A stretch of DNA of 64,000 nt from Epinephelus fuscoguttatus (lineage: Eukaryota; Chordata; Actinopteri; Perciformes; Serranidae): the NCBI RefSeq assembly GCF_011397635.1, contig NC_064755.1, positions 34,831,559 through 34,895,558 on the forward strand, in the 5' to 3' direction. Every line of letters starts with the position of its first letter. The stretch's first letter is position 1. A model generated the notes under the pieces. It did no database searches, was not told the DNA's origin, and was given only the letters and a program-made list of their open reading frames with translations. Positions 11,866-24,900 of this stretch are shown here, piece by piece. The translations under genes were made by a program, and so were the position numbers.

Positions 11866-12615
11866 TGCGAATAAAAAAATCAATTTATTTAGAAACATAC
11901 GCTTTAAAACATCCTCAAAGCAATTTAACATTAAACTGTAAAAGTCCATGTCACTGCTGCTGTTCAAAGATCGCAGCTCACAGGGTCTGACCAGTCAGCA
12001 ACACCTCACCTTCCACATCACTGTGTGCAGCCCTCATTTCTGTTGCTTTAAGTCGTAGTTTGCTCCAAAATTCAGTATTTTTTGTTGAGTAAGCAACAAT
12101 GATTGATGCAGAAAACCTGCCAACAGCTGATAGCAGCGTGGACGTTTGGTGTGTGAGATGTGTTTTAAGTGCAAAAAGTGCAGAGCAGTAAAACAACGCT
12201 TCACCACAACATTTACCATGCTGCACTTTGCAGTGTATCTCTCATGTGAAACCTCCTGTCCTATTTTTTGATCATATGTGCCTGCCCATGGTGTTATGTA
12301 ACAGACTGCAACACACCGTGACTGAGTTATTGTAGCGGCTGAATACTGGGCAATTACTCTCAAAGAAACTGATCTGTTTTGGGGTTCAACAGGTACATGA
12401 TGTAGGTGACAGAGTTTTTAGCCATTTAAAAACACATATAGGGCAGAGCTCTACTAATCTGCACTCTGAGGGCGTCCTGTGCAGTGCCGGATTAGAATTA
12501 GCCATGCTCTGCGATTGGTCAGATCTGCAACACCATTCAGCAGACATTCTAAAGAGCCATATGTGGGCTGCCGCCACTTGGAGTTAGTGATTTGCATCTC
12601 GTTTAAGCCTCCCAC
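11866..12615 (-). other. snupn: probable snupn 3' UTR
   Basis: About 750 bases between the snupn stop and the first good minus-strand poly(A) signal. No gene is seen in it; the short ORFs on both strands carry no recognisable domain. The extent is inferred from the signal only. Confidence 0.5.
11884..11889 (-). promoter_or_regulatory. candidate snupn polyadenylation signal
   Basis: AATAAA on the minus strand about 730 bases past the snupn stop, in AT-rich sequence. It is a plausible cleavage signal judged only from the hexamer and its position. Confidence 0.5.
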
Positions 12616-12936
12616 TCAGATCTCCATGTGTGCTTCCCTGATTGGCTTTTGATTTAAAAAGTTTAGAGTGTCCCCACCGTCCTGGGTCGGGGTGGACAGG
12701 TACTCTAACTCATAACCTCCGCTTCTGTTGGCTGGGCGGACTTCACTTGATGTTTTCTTGTGTTCCAGGATCTGCTGCAGCTGGTGGCTGGCGTACTCAG
12801 GCTTGGCTGTGAGGGCTCCTACGGGAACCTCTATGCCCAGGATGTCGGAGACCATGTAGGGGCGAAGCCAGCCCACCAGAGGGGTGCTGCCGGGGGTGTA
12901 ATGAGTCTGCCGGTGGTAGAAGAGGAGACCATCCAC
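12616..12936 (-). CDS. snupn: snupn coding exon 8 (end of cap-binding domain, C-terminus, stop)
   Basis: Encodes residues 269-374 and the TGA stop. [17 protein letters not shown], then [14 protein letters not shown], is almost identical to human. W291 aligns with W276, the Trp that stacks on the m3G base. The tail (from about residue 325) is divergent as in other species but keeps YELEYLSTP. The acceptor is GGCTGCAG/GTG. Confidence 0.96.
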   Translation of the reverse strand: MDGLLFYHRQTHYTPGSTPLVGWLRPYMVSDILGIEVPVGALTAKPEYASHQLQQILEHKKTSSEVRPANRSGGYELEYLSTPTQDGGDTLNFLNQKPIREAHMEI

Positions 12937-15900
12937 CTGCAGCCAAAAATTCAGAATTAAATGTTTTTCTGTGTGCGTTTCATTAAAAGATTATCTTCCA
13001 AAAAAGTCATCACAGCATTTTTAGCATTTAAGACCACTTGCATGGTGCAGCAGTGATGTGTTAGCAGAAAATGGCTGCAGAACAGGAGAACATTTCTTAC
13101 GCTGAAGTTGTACTCGGCTGCCAGGGCTTTCTGAATCAGCTCTGCTGTGCACTCTGTACTTTGGAGGCTCACAAACCGGAACTGTTGGACCAAACAAAAC
13201 CAGAGCACCACGTTGTTAGTTCCAAACACAATTTGTCTTCTTGTCAAATGTGAGAAATTGCTTTCCAATGGCGAATTTACTCTACGAGGACTAAGCCTGA
13301 TTTAGCTCCTGCTGGGCTCCGCCGCACAAAAACACTGAAGATTAAGAGGTGGAACTTGGACTCAAAGTTCACCCAGGCTTCCCCCAAAGCACCGTAATCT
13401 TTAAGATTTGTGTGTAATAATCACTTTAGTGCACAATTAGTACCAAAGACGGTAATGGAAGTTTGCCTTTAATTTCCCTTTGTCTCATTTCCCCCTGAGG
13501 AGGTTCATGTTTGGGACTTTATTTATACCATATGTGGAAATAAGGTGCAGCAAGGCATAAAGCACAACAAACACAAAATGCAGAAAACCTCAGATTGAAT
13601 AAACATGTTGCAGCGTCTCAAATAACAATACTGAGCACTGAAAACTAGGAGGGACAAAATGGGGCATGAAGAGGCTCTGTTCCTGTAACTCACGGGGTTG
13701 CGCTTGGCGATTTCTGATAGGCCGTCCGTCTCCTGGACTTTGGACTGGAGCCAGAAGAAACGGAACTCAGTCTGTTGATGAGAAAACAAGTACTGTAAAC
13801 AAAAACCTCCTTTTCGGATCCCGAGCCAATGAGATGGGCAACGTGGCAAAAAAAGCACATCTGTGGCCCAGACTTTGCTACTTAAGCAATTAGACAAGCA
13901 TTCCTGGATCGCTGGAGGATTAGAAGCCAGTCTTACCGGGCAGTCGTAGACCGGGTGGCCTCTCCAACACATGACATCCAGGATGTAGTATGTTCTGTCC
14001 ACCTCGCTGTAAATGCAGTCCAGGATCGTGTAGTCTGCATGGGGCAAACACAAAGGGCCATTTACGGACACACAGCATACACTATTATAAAACTAACTTA
14101 AAATCCCTTATTATCTCAACTATTATTTACTAAATAAAAAGGCAATAAGACGACGGTTTAACTAGAAGACGACTAAAAACAAACTTGTTCACAAGTCAAA
14201 AAACAGCAAAAAAACTGAAGTGTATCATAGTAACAAAATCAACTCCCTGCTTGATGTTTGAGTCATATCTCTGCTGTAATTGACCCCATTAATTTTCAGT
14301 TTTTTTCCTTTTAATTCCCCTTAAAGCCCAGGTAAGCAGTCTAATTTTGGCATCTTTCAGCAGAAATCTCATAATAAACTTTGAGCACATTGTAATTCAA
14401 GAGGTCTGAGAGAACACCAGACTTCTGCACTTCAGCTTGGCTCTGTTTGCAGGCTTTAGACGGGAAACTCTGGCCAAGCACAGAACATTTTCAGAATTAG
14501 CAGTCGTCAGTGATCTCAAACTAGGCAGCACTGAATCAAGACTATTTTACTACATCAAGTATTTCTTGCCTTAAATGTTTTCATAAACTTATTTTTACGT
14601 CCTGTTTAGCTGTAGAGAAAGCTTGTGACCCGGCTGCCATGTTGAAAACAGCTGAGCCGAAATAAAGCAATGCCCAATACGTTCTCATTTTACAGCTGCA
14701 GTACGACAGGACACTAAAATATGTTTCTGAAAACATTTAAGGCGAGAAATAGGCAACACAGTAATAGACTCTTGATTCTAGGTCTGCCCCCGACTAAACT
14801 TTTATGTAGTCGACCAATAGTCGTCATTTAGGGCCATTAGTCGACTAGTCGCGGCATGTTTCCGATATTAATTTAATTATTAAATGATATATTTTGGGTG
14901 GGGCAACACAATGGTTTGAGTTGAAGGTGTGAGAAAGAATAGTATCAGTAACATTGTTAACACTGTGCTACATTACAGAGAAATACAAAACCGTACTAAT
15001 GAACCTTCATTAATATAGGCCTATATTTTATCTCCAAGTGCACGTCACACACTGAGCGAGCCGCCTGTTAATGACGCTGTGGGCTAATGGGCATGTAGCT
15101 ACTGACATGTTTCAGATGATACGTCATGTTTGTAGTCAACTAATGAAGATGAGTTTACATATCACCTTGGGTTCGTCCTTCACCTTCTCAAAATGATCCC
15201 ACACTTTGGATTTCCTGCCCGACATGTTATTAACTAGCCTGTGGAATAACCGCAGGTACCAGCCCTGGAAATTAACGTGACTTATTTTGACTGGCGCAGC
15301 TCCTAATAGAGTTTCACTTTTGTTCAGTTTTTTTTTTCCTGCAACTAAGCGACCAATGAAATCTCGCCAACTAAAGACCTTTCTAGTCGACTAACCTTTG
15401 GTCGACTATTAGAGGGCAGTCCTACTTGTTTCATATGTGATCAGCACTGCCACAGTTCACAAGCAGTGACTGATATAACTGTCAGCAGCATTAGAGATCC
15501 CCCAGCTCTGATTGGTTGTTTTCATTATTCTTGCTAATGCCATTCAGAGTTCTATGAGGAGGCAGAGGAGCACAGATTATCTGCCTCATGTGCCACCTTG
15601 AGGCTATAGTGACAGGTATATAAAAAATAACTTTATACAATTGCTTAAAAATGACATAGTGTAGCTTTAAACATCATTAAGATTGCAAAAATCTCTTCAC
15701 TAAAATCACGACTGCATAAACTCCAAGTAACTGATGAGTGGGAGTCGATGGGAGAACCTACAGTTGGTGGAATACGTTCTTGTGTTGCTAAAATGACCCT
15801 GACTGGCCACCATAGTGAACCACTGCACTCCAAATACAACAGGCCCTCCTACCTTTTCCCATGGCTGAGTTGTGTCTGTTCCCACCAGGCAGCAGGGAGG

Positions 15901-18900
15901 GGAAACGGTTCACACAGTAGCCGCTTTTGGTGTAAGCTGCAGTGGAACCCTTGGGAGAGAGAAAAAAAAAAAGGTCAAAATCAGAGGCGCTACATGACTC
16001 CGGAAACAACTCCTGCCACGTCAGCCACCCTGTTATTTGAACTATCTGACCGAGTTTGACATTTCATGTGCGAGGTGTTCATGTGTCAGTCATATTAAAA
16101 AAGGTGACAAAGAGATCAGAACACTGGATGATTTGTTTTCTTCTGCTAGTTGACTGTATTTCCTTCATCAGTGCTACTTTTCTGATGGTTATTTCAAACG
16201 TATCCGCCCCCCCCACCAAAAGTACCCCTCGACCAGCACAACTTTTGGTATGTTTGAAACTTTCAATAAATTCTTGTCATCATGCAGTAACACTAAGACA
16301 ACGCTGAAGGTATCTTGAACTGCATCTTTTCGATAAGTTGCACATACAGTAGGGCTGCCACGATGAGTCGACTAATCGATGACTAATCGACTATTAAAAT
16401 AATCAGTGACTATTTTAGTAGTCGACTAATCGGTTTGAGTCATTTTTCATAGAAAAGTACTATAAACGTACCCCAAAATACTCTTACTGCAGCTTCTTAC
16501 GTTCAGATATTGGCAGCTTTACAGACTCTCCCGTGACAGTGAACTAAAACCCTTTGGCGTGAGTATGAAACAAGACATTAGATGACATAATTTTGGGGTT
16601 TGGGCGAGACAGACCAACATTTTAACACGTTTTTCGATGAAATGATTAGTCGACTAATCGAAGAAATAATCGACAGATTAGTCGACAATGAAAATAATCG
16701 TTAGTGGCAGCCCTAACATACAGTAATATAAACTAAAATTATTTTAGGAATTACGTATGACTAATATTTTTATGAATTAAAATTCCAAAAAAATATCCTG
16801 TACCCACTACAGTTCTCCAAAGTGCTACCTGGAGAACTGCTCCACATACTTATAAAGGCATTTGTTCACAACACTGTGAAACTACGTGAACATGCTTTAA
16901 TTTATTTTTAGATTATTTTGGGCGGCTTTTTGCCCGTCAGACAGGACAGACCAAGTGTGAAAGGAGGAGAGAGTGAGGATGACATGCGGCGAAGGCTAGA
17001 ATCGCCTTCGTATATGGGACGCCTACTCTACCCACACCACCGTGACACATGCTTCTGAAAGCTGCCAACTGAGCCCAACTAAAGGTCACCTAATACACAC
17101 ACTCAAACAGTCATGGGGGATTTATAATAATGATAAACTGATGATTTGGAAAAATGTTCACAGAAACCAAAACACTTAAAATTAGGGCTGATGACTTATG
17201 ACGTGGCAAACACTGGAAAAATTATATAACATTATGAAAGTGATGTTCTATAAACTGCGTCACACTCATTTCTTTAGTTTTGAATTGCAATTGATTTCGA
17301 ATCATTACTTTGAACAACAGAATTTAGTCAAATGAAAACAGTGTGATACTGTCACCACTAGAGCTGAAACGATTACTTGATTAGGGGATACATGGTGGTG
17401 CATGTACATGCAGCAGCTCAGCACACTGTAAAGCGGCTCTCTTTAATAAGTATTCTGTTAGTTTACATGTTACTGAGTGCCACGTATGCTTATTTATTTA
17501 TTTATTTTTTTGTGTGCATTTATTTATTTCTAAGCGAATAATTTTAACTTAATTTATGTTCACGACACATGTTGGCTTGTGTGCGCAAATGTGTGTGCAT
17601 GTGTGGGCAGTGTGAGTGTGTGTATAGAGCATGAATGAATGAAAATTTATCCTTTATAATTTATTACTTTAAAATGAGTTGTTTTATTCTGAGCATCGAA
17701 TTTCATTGTATTCATTGACATAAAAGCAATTAAACTGAATTTAATCATCACAACATGATCTCACTGAAACTAGAGCTGCAACTAATGATTGTTTTTATTG
17801 GTTATTTTATCAATTAAAATGTAAAAAAAAAAACAGTGTTTCACAAAGCCTAACATGAAGTCCTTGAGTGTCTTGTTTTGTCCAAAACCCAAAGATATTC
17901 AGTTTACTGTCATAGAGGAGCAGAGATTCCAGAAACTATCCATATTTAAGAAGCTGGAATCAGTCACAGGCTACACAAATTCTCCAAATATTTGACTCTT
18001 ACAATTAAAGAAATTCTGGGATATGCAATAGCTAATAACTGCAAAGCTATGTAACTTGGAAATACAAATGATTGAGTAATGGATAATGACAGGTATTAAT
18101 TTATTTCCTTTACCATTCTGACTGTGGAAAGAATGTTGTTATAAATGACACTCACGGTTGTATATACAAACTAAAACTCAATAAATATTTAAGCATAAAC
18201 CATGAAGCTGGGATTAGAAAATTTCGAATTGTTTTAATTTAAAGAAATCACTTAAACAGATTGATTATCAAACTAGTTGGCGATTAATTTAACAGTTATC
18301 AATTTATGGATTAATTGTGGAGCTCTAACTGGAAGTCTGAGGACAATACTACTGAATTATTGCCCAGCCCATATCCTATTTTATGCCATATTGTATTTGG
18401 AGCTCCCTAGATGCACTTAAAAATAGAAATGAGTGACTGAAATTCATAAGACAACTAGATGACTATACCTGCTCAGGTCATGAGAATAATGGGATTTTTA
18501 GGTGTAGGTGGTCTGAACACTTGTCAAACCCCAAACTCTTGCCTCTTGCCTTAACTTCCCACAGAGCTGCTCAGGAGCTTTCAAAGATCGCAGTGTCTCA
18601 TTGGGTAACTCTGACAAATAAATGTGAGCGCTCACAGGCGGATGAAACCTGTCTCTTTCAGTTTTTCCTTGAGCAACGGAAACCATCTGTTGCTTCTGTT
18701 TAATAACGAGTGCTGTGCTGTGGTGTTCTAGAGATTTGTCGTCAATGAGGTCAAGATCTAAAACAATGAAATGAGGAACCAGATGACTGTCATTATGATA
18801 ATACAGATGGTTGCATCACAGGGTGTGGAGTGACACTGCTACAACAAAGGTTCCTGTGTGCTCACGGAGGAAAGTTGCAGTCTACAGCCAGTATGACTAG

Positions 18901-21900
18901 ACGGGCATGTTGTACCAGAGTTACCAGTAATCTAATGCTGATAAGCATTTTCAACCCTTTTCATTACTCATGAACCACAGAACTGTCACAATACCTGGTA
19001 AATGAGGCGACTGGTTTACATTTACACCACCACAGAAAGACACATGCAGAGTTGTAAGAACGTAAACTGGAAAACCTCAGGTTTATTTTTTAACAAGAAG
19101 GTATCTGACAGAGAATTTCATTTCTAATAAACTATGTCATGATGATGATTTTGAAACTAAACTAGAGGAAGGCTGAAAGAGGGGAGTGTTTGGAGGTGCA
19201 TCTAATTTGACTGACAGGTTTCTCCTGATGCAACACAGTCGGGATGAGAAACAAGAACTGGCTCCAGTTGAGAAACAAATTGTCAGATCCATCGGAATTG
19301 TATGTCAATGATCTTATCAATTCCTTTTTATCAGTGGTGTCATTTTCTTCTGACAGCAACACATTGCAAAACAATGACGTCAATCTTATGCATCTGCAGC
19401 AAGAGAGAGTCACGGAGGAAGAGTCATGGAGGAAGAGACATGGAGGAAGAGACGGTCCGAACTGTGGCTTCATTTCACGAGTAACGACAACAGTGCTGCT
19501 CGTAATGTCTGTAAAATTATCATATCAAGTAAGTGTGGAAACACCAGCAATGTGGTGACACATCTTGCAACAACACAGGCTTTAATTGTATTTAACACTA
19601 CACACAAGTGCTGCTGCTTCCCAGCTGAACAGCACGTCTGTTAAAAAGAGTAAATATCCTGTCACAGGCAGGCTTAGCAGATTTTTTCTTTGACTAAGAA
19701 AACTTACATGAAGAAGAATGTTGTACAAAAATTCTCTCATTTCATCTATTTTAAAAGATGAATAAAACAGTTGCATTGATGCTATAAACTTTTAAAGATC
19801 TACATTTTTTTTCCACACAGAAAACTGATCAGGAATAAAGGAAATAGAACAGAATCAATAATTATCACTGGTATAAATAAATCCTCATCTATTCCCATCC
19901 CTACAACACAGAGCTTGAGTAGCTGCCACTAAATTGCCTGTTTTTTTTCCCTATTTTCCTTTTTTTTTATGCTGTAAAGCCCTCTGAGGCAAATTGTGAT
20001 TTGTGATATTGGGCTTTATAAATAAAATTGAATTGAATTGAATTAATACGGAAGCATACTGCATTTACTTGACAAATTAAAAATAATCTGTTTTATTGAG
20101 TAATTTTTTCTGTTTTTTTGTAATTTTTTTCCCCCTGTTTTTCGTGGTATTTTTGTTTGTTTTTCGGGGTATTTTTTTCTGTTTTTCTGAGTATTTCTTT
20201 CTGAGTTAAGAGAGCAATAGAACAACAGATGCTTTCATTCCTTTCTTGAGAGCTCAATATAATGGAAGCAAACATGACCCGCTTGTTTAGTTTAATCCAG
20301 TTTTACTTTGTTTTGGGTTTGAGACACTGGGAGATACTCTTGTCTTTAAGTCATATAGATGGTGTTATCATTAGTTTGTCGAGTTTACGCAGGCCCCTTA
20401 CTTGAGTCACCATGTAGCCAGCCTGAATGCATTTCAGATGCATCATCTTGTATCCATGGAGCTTGCCATATGTGTCCACCTGATTCTGGAGAAACACTGC
20501 AATGTCCAGCAGATCTAAATGGGCTTTTCGTCTGAACAACTGCAAAGTCTTAAGGTGCCACAAAAAAAAAAATCACACTGAAAAAACAGAAAATTTAAAA
20601 AAAAATAATAAAAAAATAAAAAAAAAATTACTCAATAAAACTGTTTTTTTTTTTTTTTTTTTTTTAAATTTGTCGAGTGAATGCAGTATGCTTCCGTAAA
20701 TTACATCCAAACTGCCGTTTTTAAATTTACAACTTTTTTTGGTGGGGTAAGGAGAAATTCAATGTTATTTGGGGGCTACTAAGAAAATAATAAAAGTTAA
20801 ATGTTTTGAAGGAACTCTGAAACAATCTCTCACACCCTCAATATCTTGTTTTTTTCTGCATTCATGTTAGCAAGTTTCTGTATAACAATGTAGTGTTTGT
20901 AGAAGGCCGAGTAGCTAATTGGCGGCAGTAGCTCAGTCCACAGGGACTTGGCCTAGAATCCGGAGGGTTGCTGCTTCAAGTCCCCGTGTGGACCAAGTTT
21001 GAAGCTTGGACTGGTAGCTGGAGAGGCGCCAGTTTGCCTCTTGGGCACTGCTGAACAAGCACAGTGACTACAATTTTGATTAAAATTGATTCAATTTAAA
21101 CTTTTGGATATTTGTTTCATCTTGTGACAGAATTCCCTGATTCAATCTCTCATCTAAAAGAGAAAATATGGCATAAAAATGGGAGTAACAACAAAGCCCA
21201 GGGCAAACGTCAGTAAATGTTGTTGCTGTGTTCGGGCCTCGGGTTCCTGGAAATTTGGGATTCTATCAGACCGAGGAAAATCCCAGTAAGCTCATTACAG
21301 CTAATGGTGAACATGAGGATGATGCTGACAAAATAACTACTGACGTAACAATGACCAGAGCAAGATCAGTGATAAACATGTCTAATATTCTTAACTTAGG
21401 TCAAACCTGATGAAATGAATATTACTACAGAATAATACTTGGGGGCTGCTTAATTTCTTCTCTGTTACTACCTTTGCATTACCTATAAAGCTGTTTAAGG
21501 TAATAAAAAGGCAGAGTACAGTAACTATATATACTATAATTTAGCCACTGCAGCAATCAGAATCAGAAATACATTATAGTTCCCTGAGGGGAGATTGTGA
21601 TTCGTTACAGTCACTCTGATGTAAAGAATAGAGAATTATAAGAAGTAAGAATAAGAGTATGAAATATAGGTATGTAAATATAATGTAATAAAATAAAACT
21701 GAAATAAAAATGTGCAATATGCTAAAATGTTTAACACTAGTACTTAAGATATTAAAAACAATATGCCTTTGTAGGGGGAAATGGTTTAGCGAAAATAACT
21801 GTTAGCTGCAGAACAGACAGAGCGTGCAAAATTCAAAGGAATTACTGCACAACTTTTTTTTGAGAGAATTTATAATTATTATTCAGCCTTTATACCAAAT

Positions 21901-24900
21901 TATATTGTTTCCTTAAAGCTTCAGAGCTCAGGGCAGGCCCACAGCCCTGGAATCACTGCTATTAGACCCTTTTACACTGCCAGATTTCTGGCGAATGTTG
22001 GGCCGTTTTGCCGGCACGCTGCGAGCATTTAGACACACAGAGCCGGACTGGCAAGTTGATCCGAGGTGCCCAATTTTCTGCCTCGTAGGGTAGTCATATT
22101 GGTGAAACCCTTTTAGTTTAAACAGACCGAGGCGGCCTTCCGCAACGGGAGGGGCTGTTGATGACTTGTGGGAGGAGCTGTTGATGACGCCGCACGTGTG
22201 ACCCACTGGCGATGGATAAACAGTAAACAGCTGATAGCAGGAATTAGTGAGCAGCTAGTAGGAAGAGGGAAACGCAAACCTGACAGACACTGTAAAGATG
22301 AGCAACTGGGGAGACAAGGAATTGCGCGCCCTCCTTGTCCTCGCAAACGAAGAGGCCATTAACCATCAGATGACAGGGACGGTGATGGACGGGCCAACTT
22401 ACGAGAGAATCGCCAAAGGACTGACCAGCCGCGGCTTCCCTCCCATGTCACTGGTTACGTCGCATGCTGAGCTACACGTTTTGTTACTTGCTCACGCCCC
22501 CCATTGCCCTGAAAAAGCCACATTCTGTATGAACAAAAGTAGGTAGGCACCATTTTGCCATACTCCCTGATTTTGTTTTTATACTGCCAATGCTGAACGA
22601 AGACTGATTGGGCTTTCCTGCAAATTTGCACAATTCCTATCTAAAAAGGGCTACAGATACAACACTTTCAGAAATGAGAAAAACCCTTTGGTCTGTGGGC
22701 TGAATGCACCTGGAGCGGGAGATAAAATATTACACAAGTGAAAACTTTCCAGCACGGAGACAGAAATCCTTCCCTTTCTGATAATCTTTCTTTTTGTTCC
22801 TGTATTACAATCTAATGACATAATTCACGTTATGTCAGCATGACGAGAACTTCTCTTATTTCCACATCAGTGACGAGACACACTGTGGCTAAATACAACA
22901 GGTGTTACAACATTTGTGTTGCTTTGGGTCTGACACAATGCAGTGCATTGATGAATGGGAATTGATAGGATTTTATTGATATCAATGCCCTTATCGATTC
23001 TGCTTATCGATCCAATTCTTTATCGATTCCCTTATCGATTCTTCCTATGAATTAATGATATCACCTCCTGTTGTCTGTAACCCAATACATCTGCTTTCAG
23101 AACGTTTTATTATGAGCCTTAAAGCCATGGTCTAGTTTAGAAAGATGATGAGAAAGATTTGAAAAAAAGCATCCCCAGCCTGAGTGTGTCAACACCACGC
23201 AGCTAGTGCAGCTAACTCAGGTGAGGCAGCTAACGCAGCTAGCCCAGCATATTATAACAACAAATAGCGCGCAAATCAACTCAGCTGCCCTCATCTTACC
23301 ATCCTTGGTGTTCCCATGAAATCCGACAACAGGAGCGGGGATGCGCCGAAGCTCCACAGTGGGCTAGCAGCTCCAGGGAGGCTAACAACAACAGCGCCCC
23401 GCCCGCCGTCCACCTGGAGCGGGGATGCGCTGAAGCTCCACAGCGAGCTAGCAGCTCCAGGGAGGCTAACAACAGCTGAAGTGAAGCTACGGTTTTGACC
23501 GCTTCTGTCTCTCCACCATTACATCTTCTTTGTTGTTGAACGGGCTGCTGACTGACGAGCATAGATTCGGTGTAATGAAAAGAATCGATAAGGGAATCGT
23601 TAAGCATAAAAGCTAATAATGTCGATGAATTGGACTAGTTGGAACCGGTTCTTAACAGGAACTGGTTCTCGATTCCCATCCCTACAATGCACTATGGCTA
23701 CTTCTTGTTCTTCGATTTTCTCAACACTTCTTTAGATTCACGGCCAACCAGTTTTTGTTATTGAGTTATATTCATGTGGGCATGTAGCAGAGTGATGTTC
23801 TTGAGTGTTGAAAACAATTGCAACCTGTTGCTATATGTGCAACTGCATTGATTTATTTTAATGAAACTGCTTCACATCACAACTCAGACTCAAAATACAT
23901 TAAAAAATAATAATGTTATGATTCATGCCATACTATGAGAGCACATCTTTATGGTTTCATAATGAAATTACTTCCTGTTCACTGCTCTCTCCGACAGGTT
24001 CAGGAGAATTCTTCCCACATTATTCATGTTGTGTAGACAGGATGGCTCATCTTACTCACAGGCACAACTCATCCTGTCTTCCTCTCCATACCAGGAATGC
24101 AGTGCTGAATTTACAAGCAATAAATGCAAAGTACAATAATCTTCTCATAATATTGATTCAGCGCAGTCGTGACAGTGCATCCAGACTACGAAATATCCTG
24201 ACGGCTGTTGTTTATGTTAATCAAGTTTTTGAAAGTGGTGAGACTTTCCATCAGGGCTGGAAGATGACACATCAAAAAACAGCCAAGATGGAAACCAGTT
24301 CAAAAGCCAGTAAGAAGCAGCTTGTAGAATCTCATTTGTGTCTGATTGACAGCTCTGTGGTGAATTATCAATGTGGTGCCATAAAATAATCATGTTACTC
24401 CTTGCTGAATACAGAAATTCAGGAGCTGCAGTAACACATCATAGAAAAGCAATGACAGGTTCTCACCTTGGAGGCAACAATGAGAGATCTTTTCCCCACA
24501 GGACAGACCACCATCAGCCAATCAGTGTCCAGTTCTGATGGCACATCCACCAGCCACTCTGACAGCATGAGCTGAGGAGGAAGAGGAACTTTGTTAAAAG
24601 CAAATCTAAATTTCATCTTCATCAACACTGCATTAAAAAAGTCCAAAAATGATAATGTCCAATCTGTTGGCATTCAACAAGCTTGTTCGGCCATCATTCT
24701 GTAAACTCTGGCTCCCTCTGCTGGCTAAGATGAAGAATGCAATAGAAAAGAACATGGCCAACTAAGGCAGAAATGTTGTGACGTTATTCCGCCTTACCGT
24801 TATGTATAAATGCCATAATTATGGAATGGGAGGCAGAGTTGTCTCGCCTTCAAGCACAAAGAAGGGGTAGTAACACTTCAAAATTGCTATCTGTGTAAAA

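Larger units (their letters stand above)
15950..24466. other. snupn intron 3 (8.5 kb), transposon-rich
   Basis: Contains the elements listed separately between 16.3 and 23.7 kb. The stretches 18.33-19.4 kb and 23.7-24.4 kb show nothing recognisable. A 154-codon ATG ORF at 23925-24389 on the plus strand has no family resemblance and is probably chance. Confidence 0.6.

Noticed and set aside
13523..14071. Single 182-residue minus-strand protein
   Set aside because: This open frame merges snupn exons 5 and 6 with intron 5. The real sequence is split by a GT-AG intron at 13772-13936.
20921..21000. Functional tRNA gene
   Set aside because: It has tRNA-like A and B boxes but no cloverleaf, and is followed by the body of a known SINE type. 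The same applies at 41120 and 45837.
23925..24389. 154-codon plus-strand ORF in snupn intron 3 as a gene
   Set aside because: No domain, no family resemblance, no splice partners, and it lies antisense within an intron among transposons.
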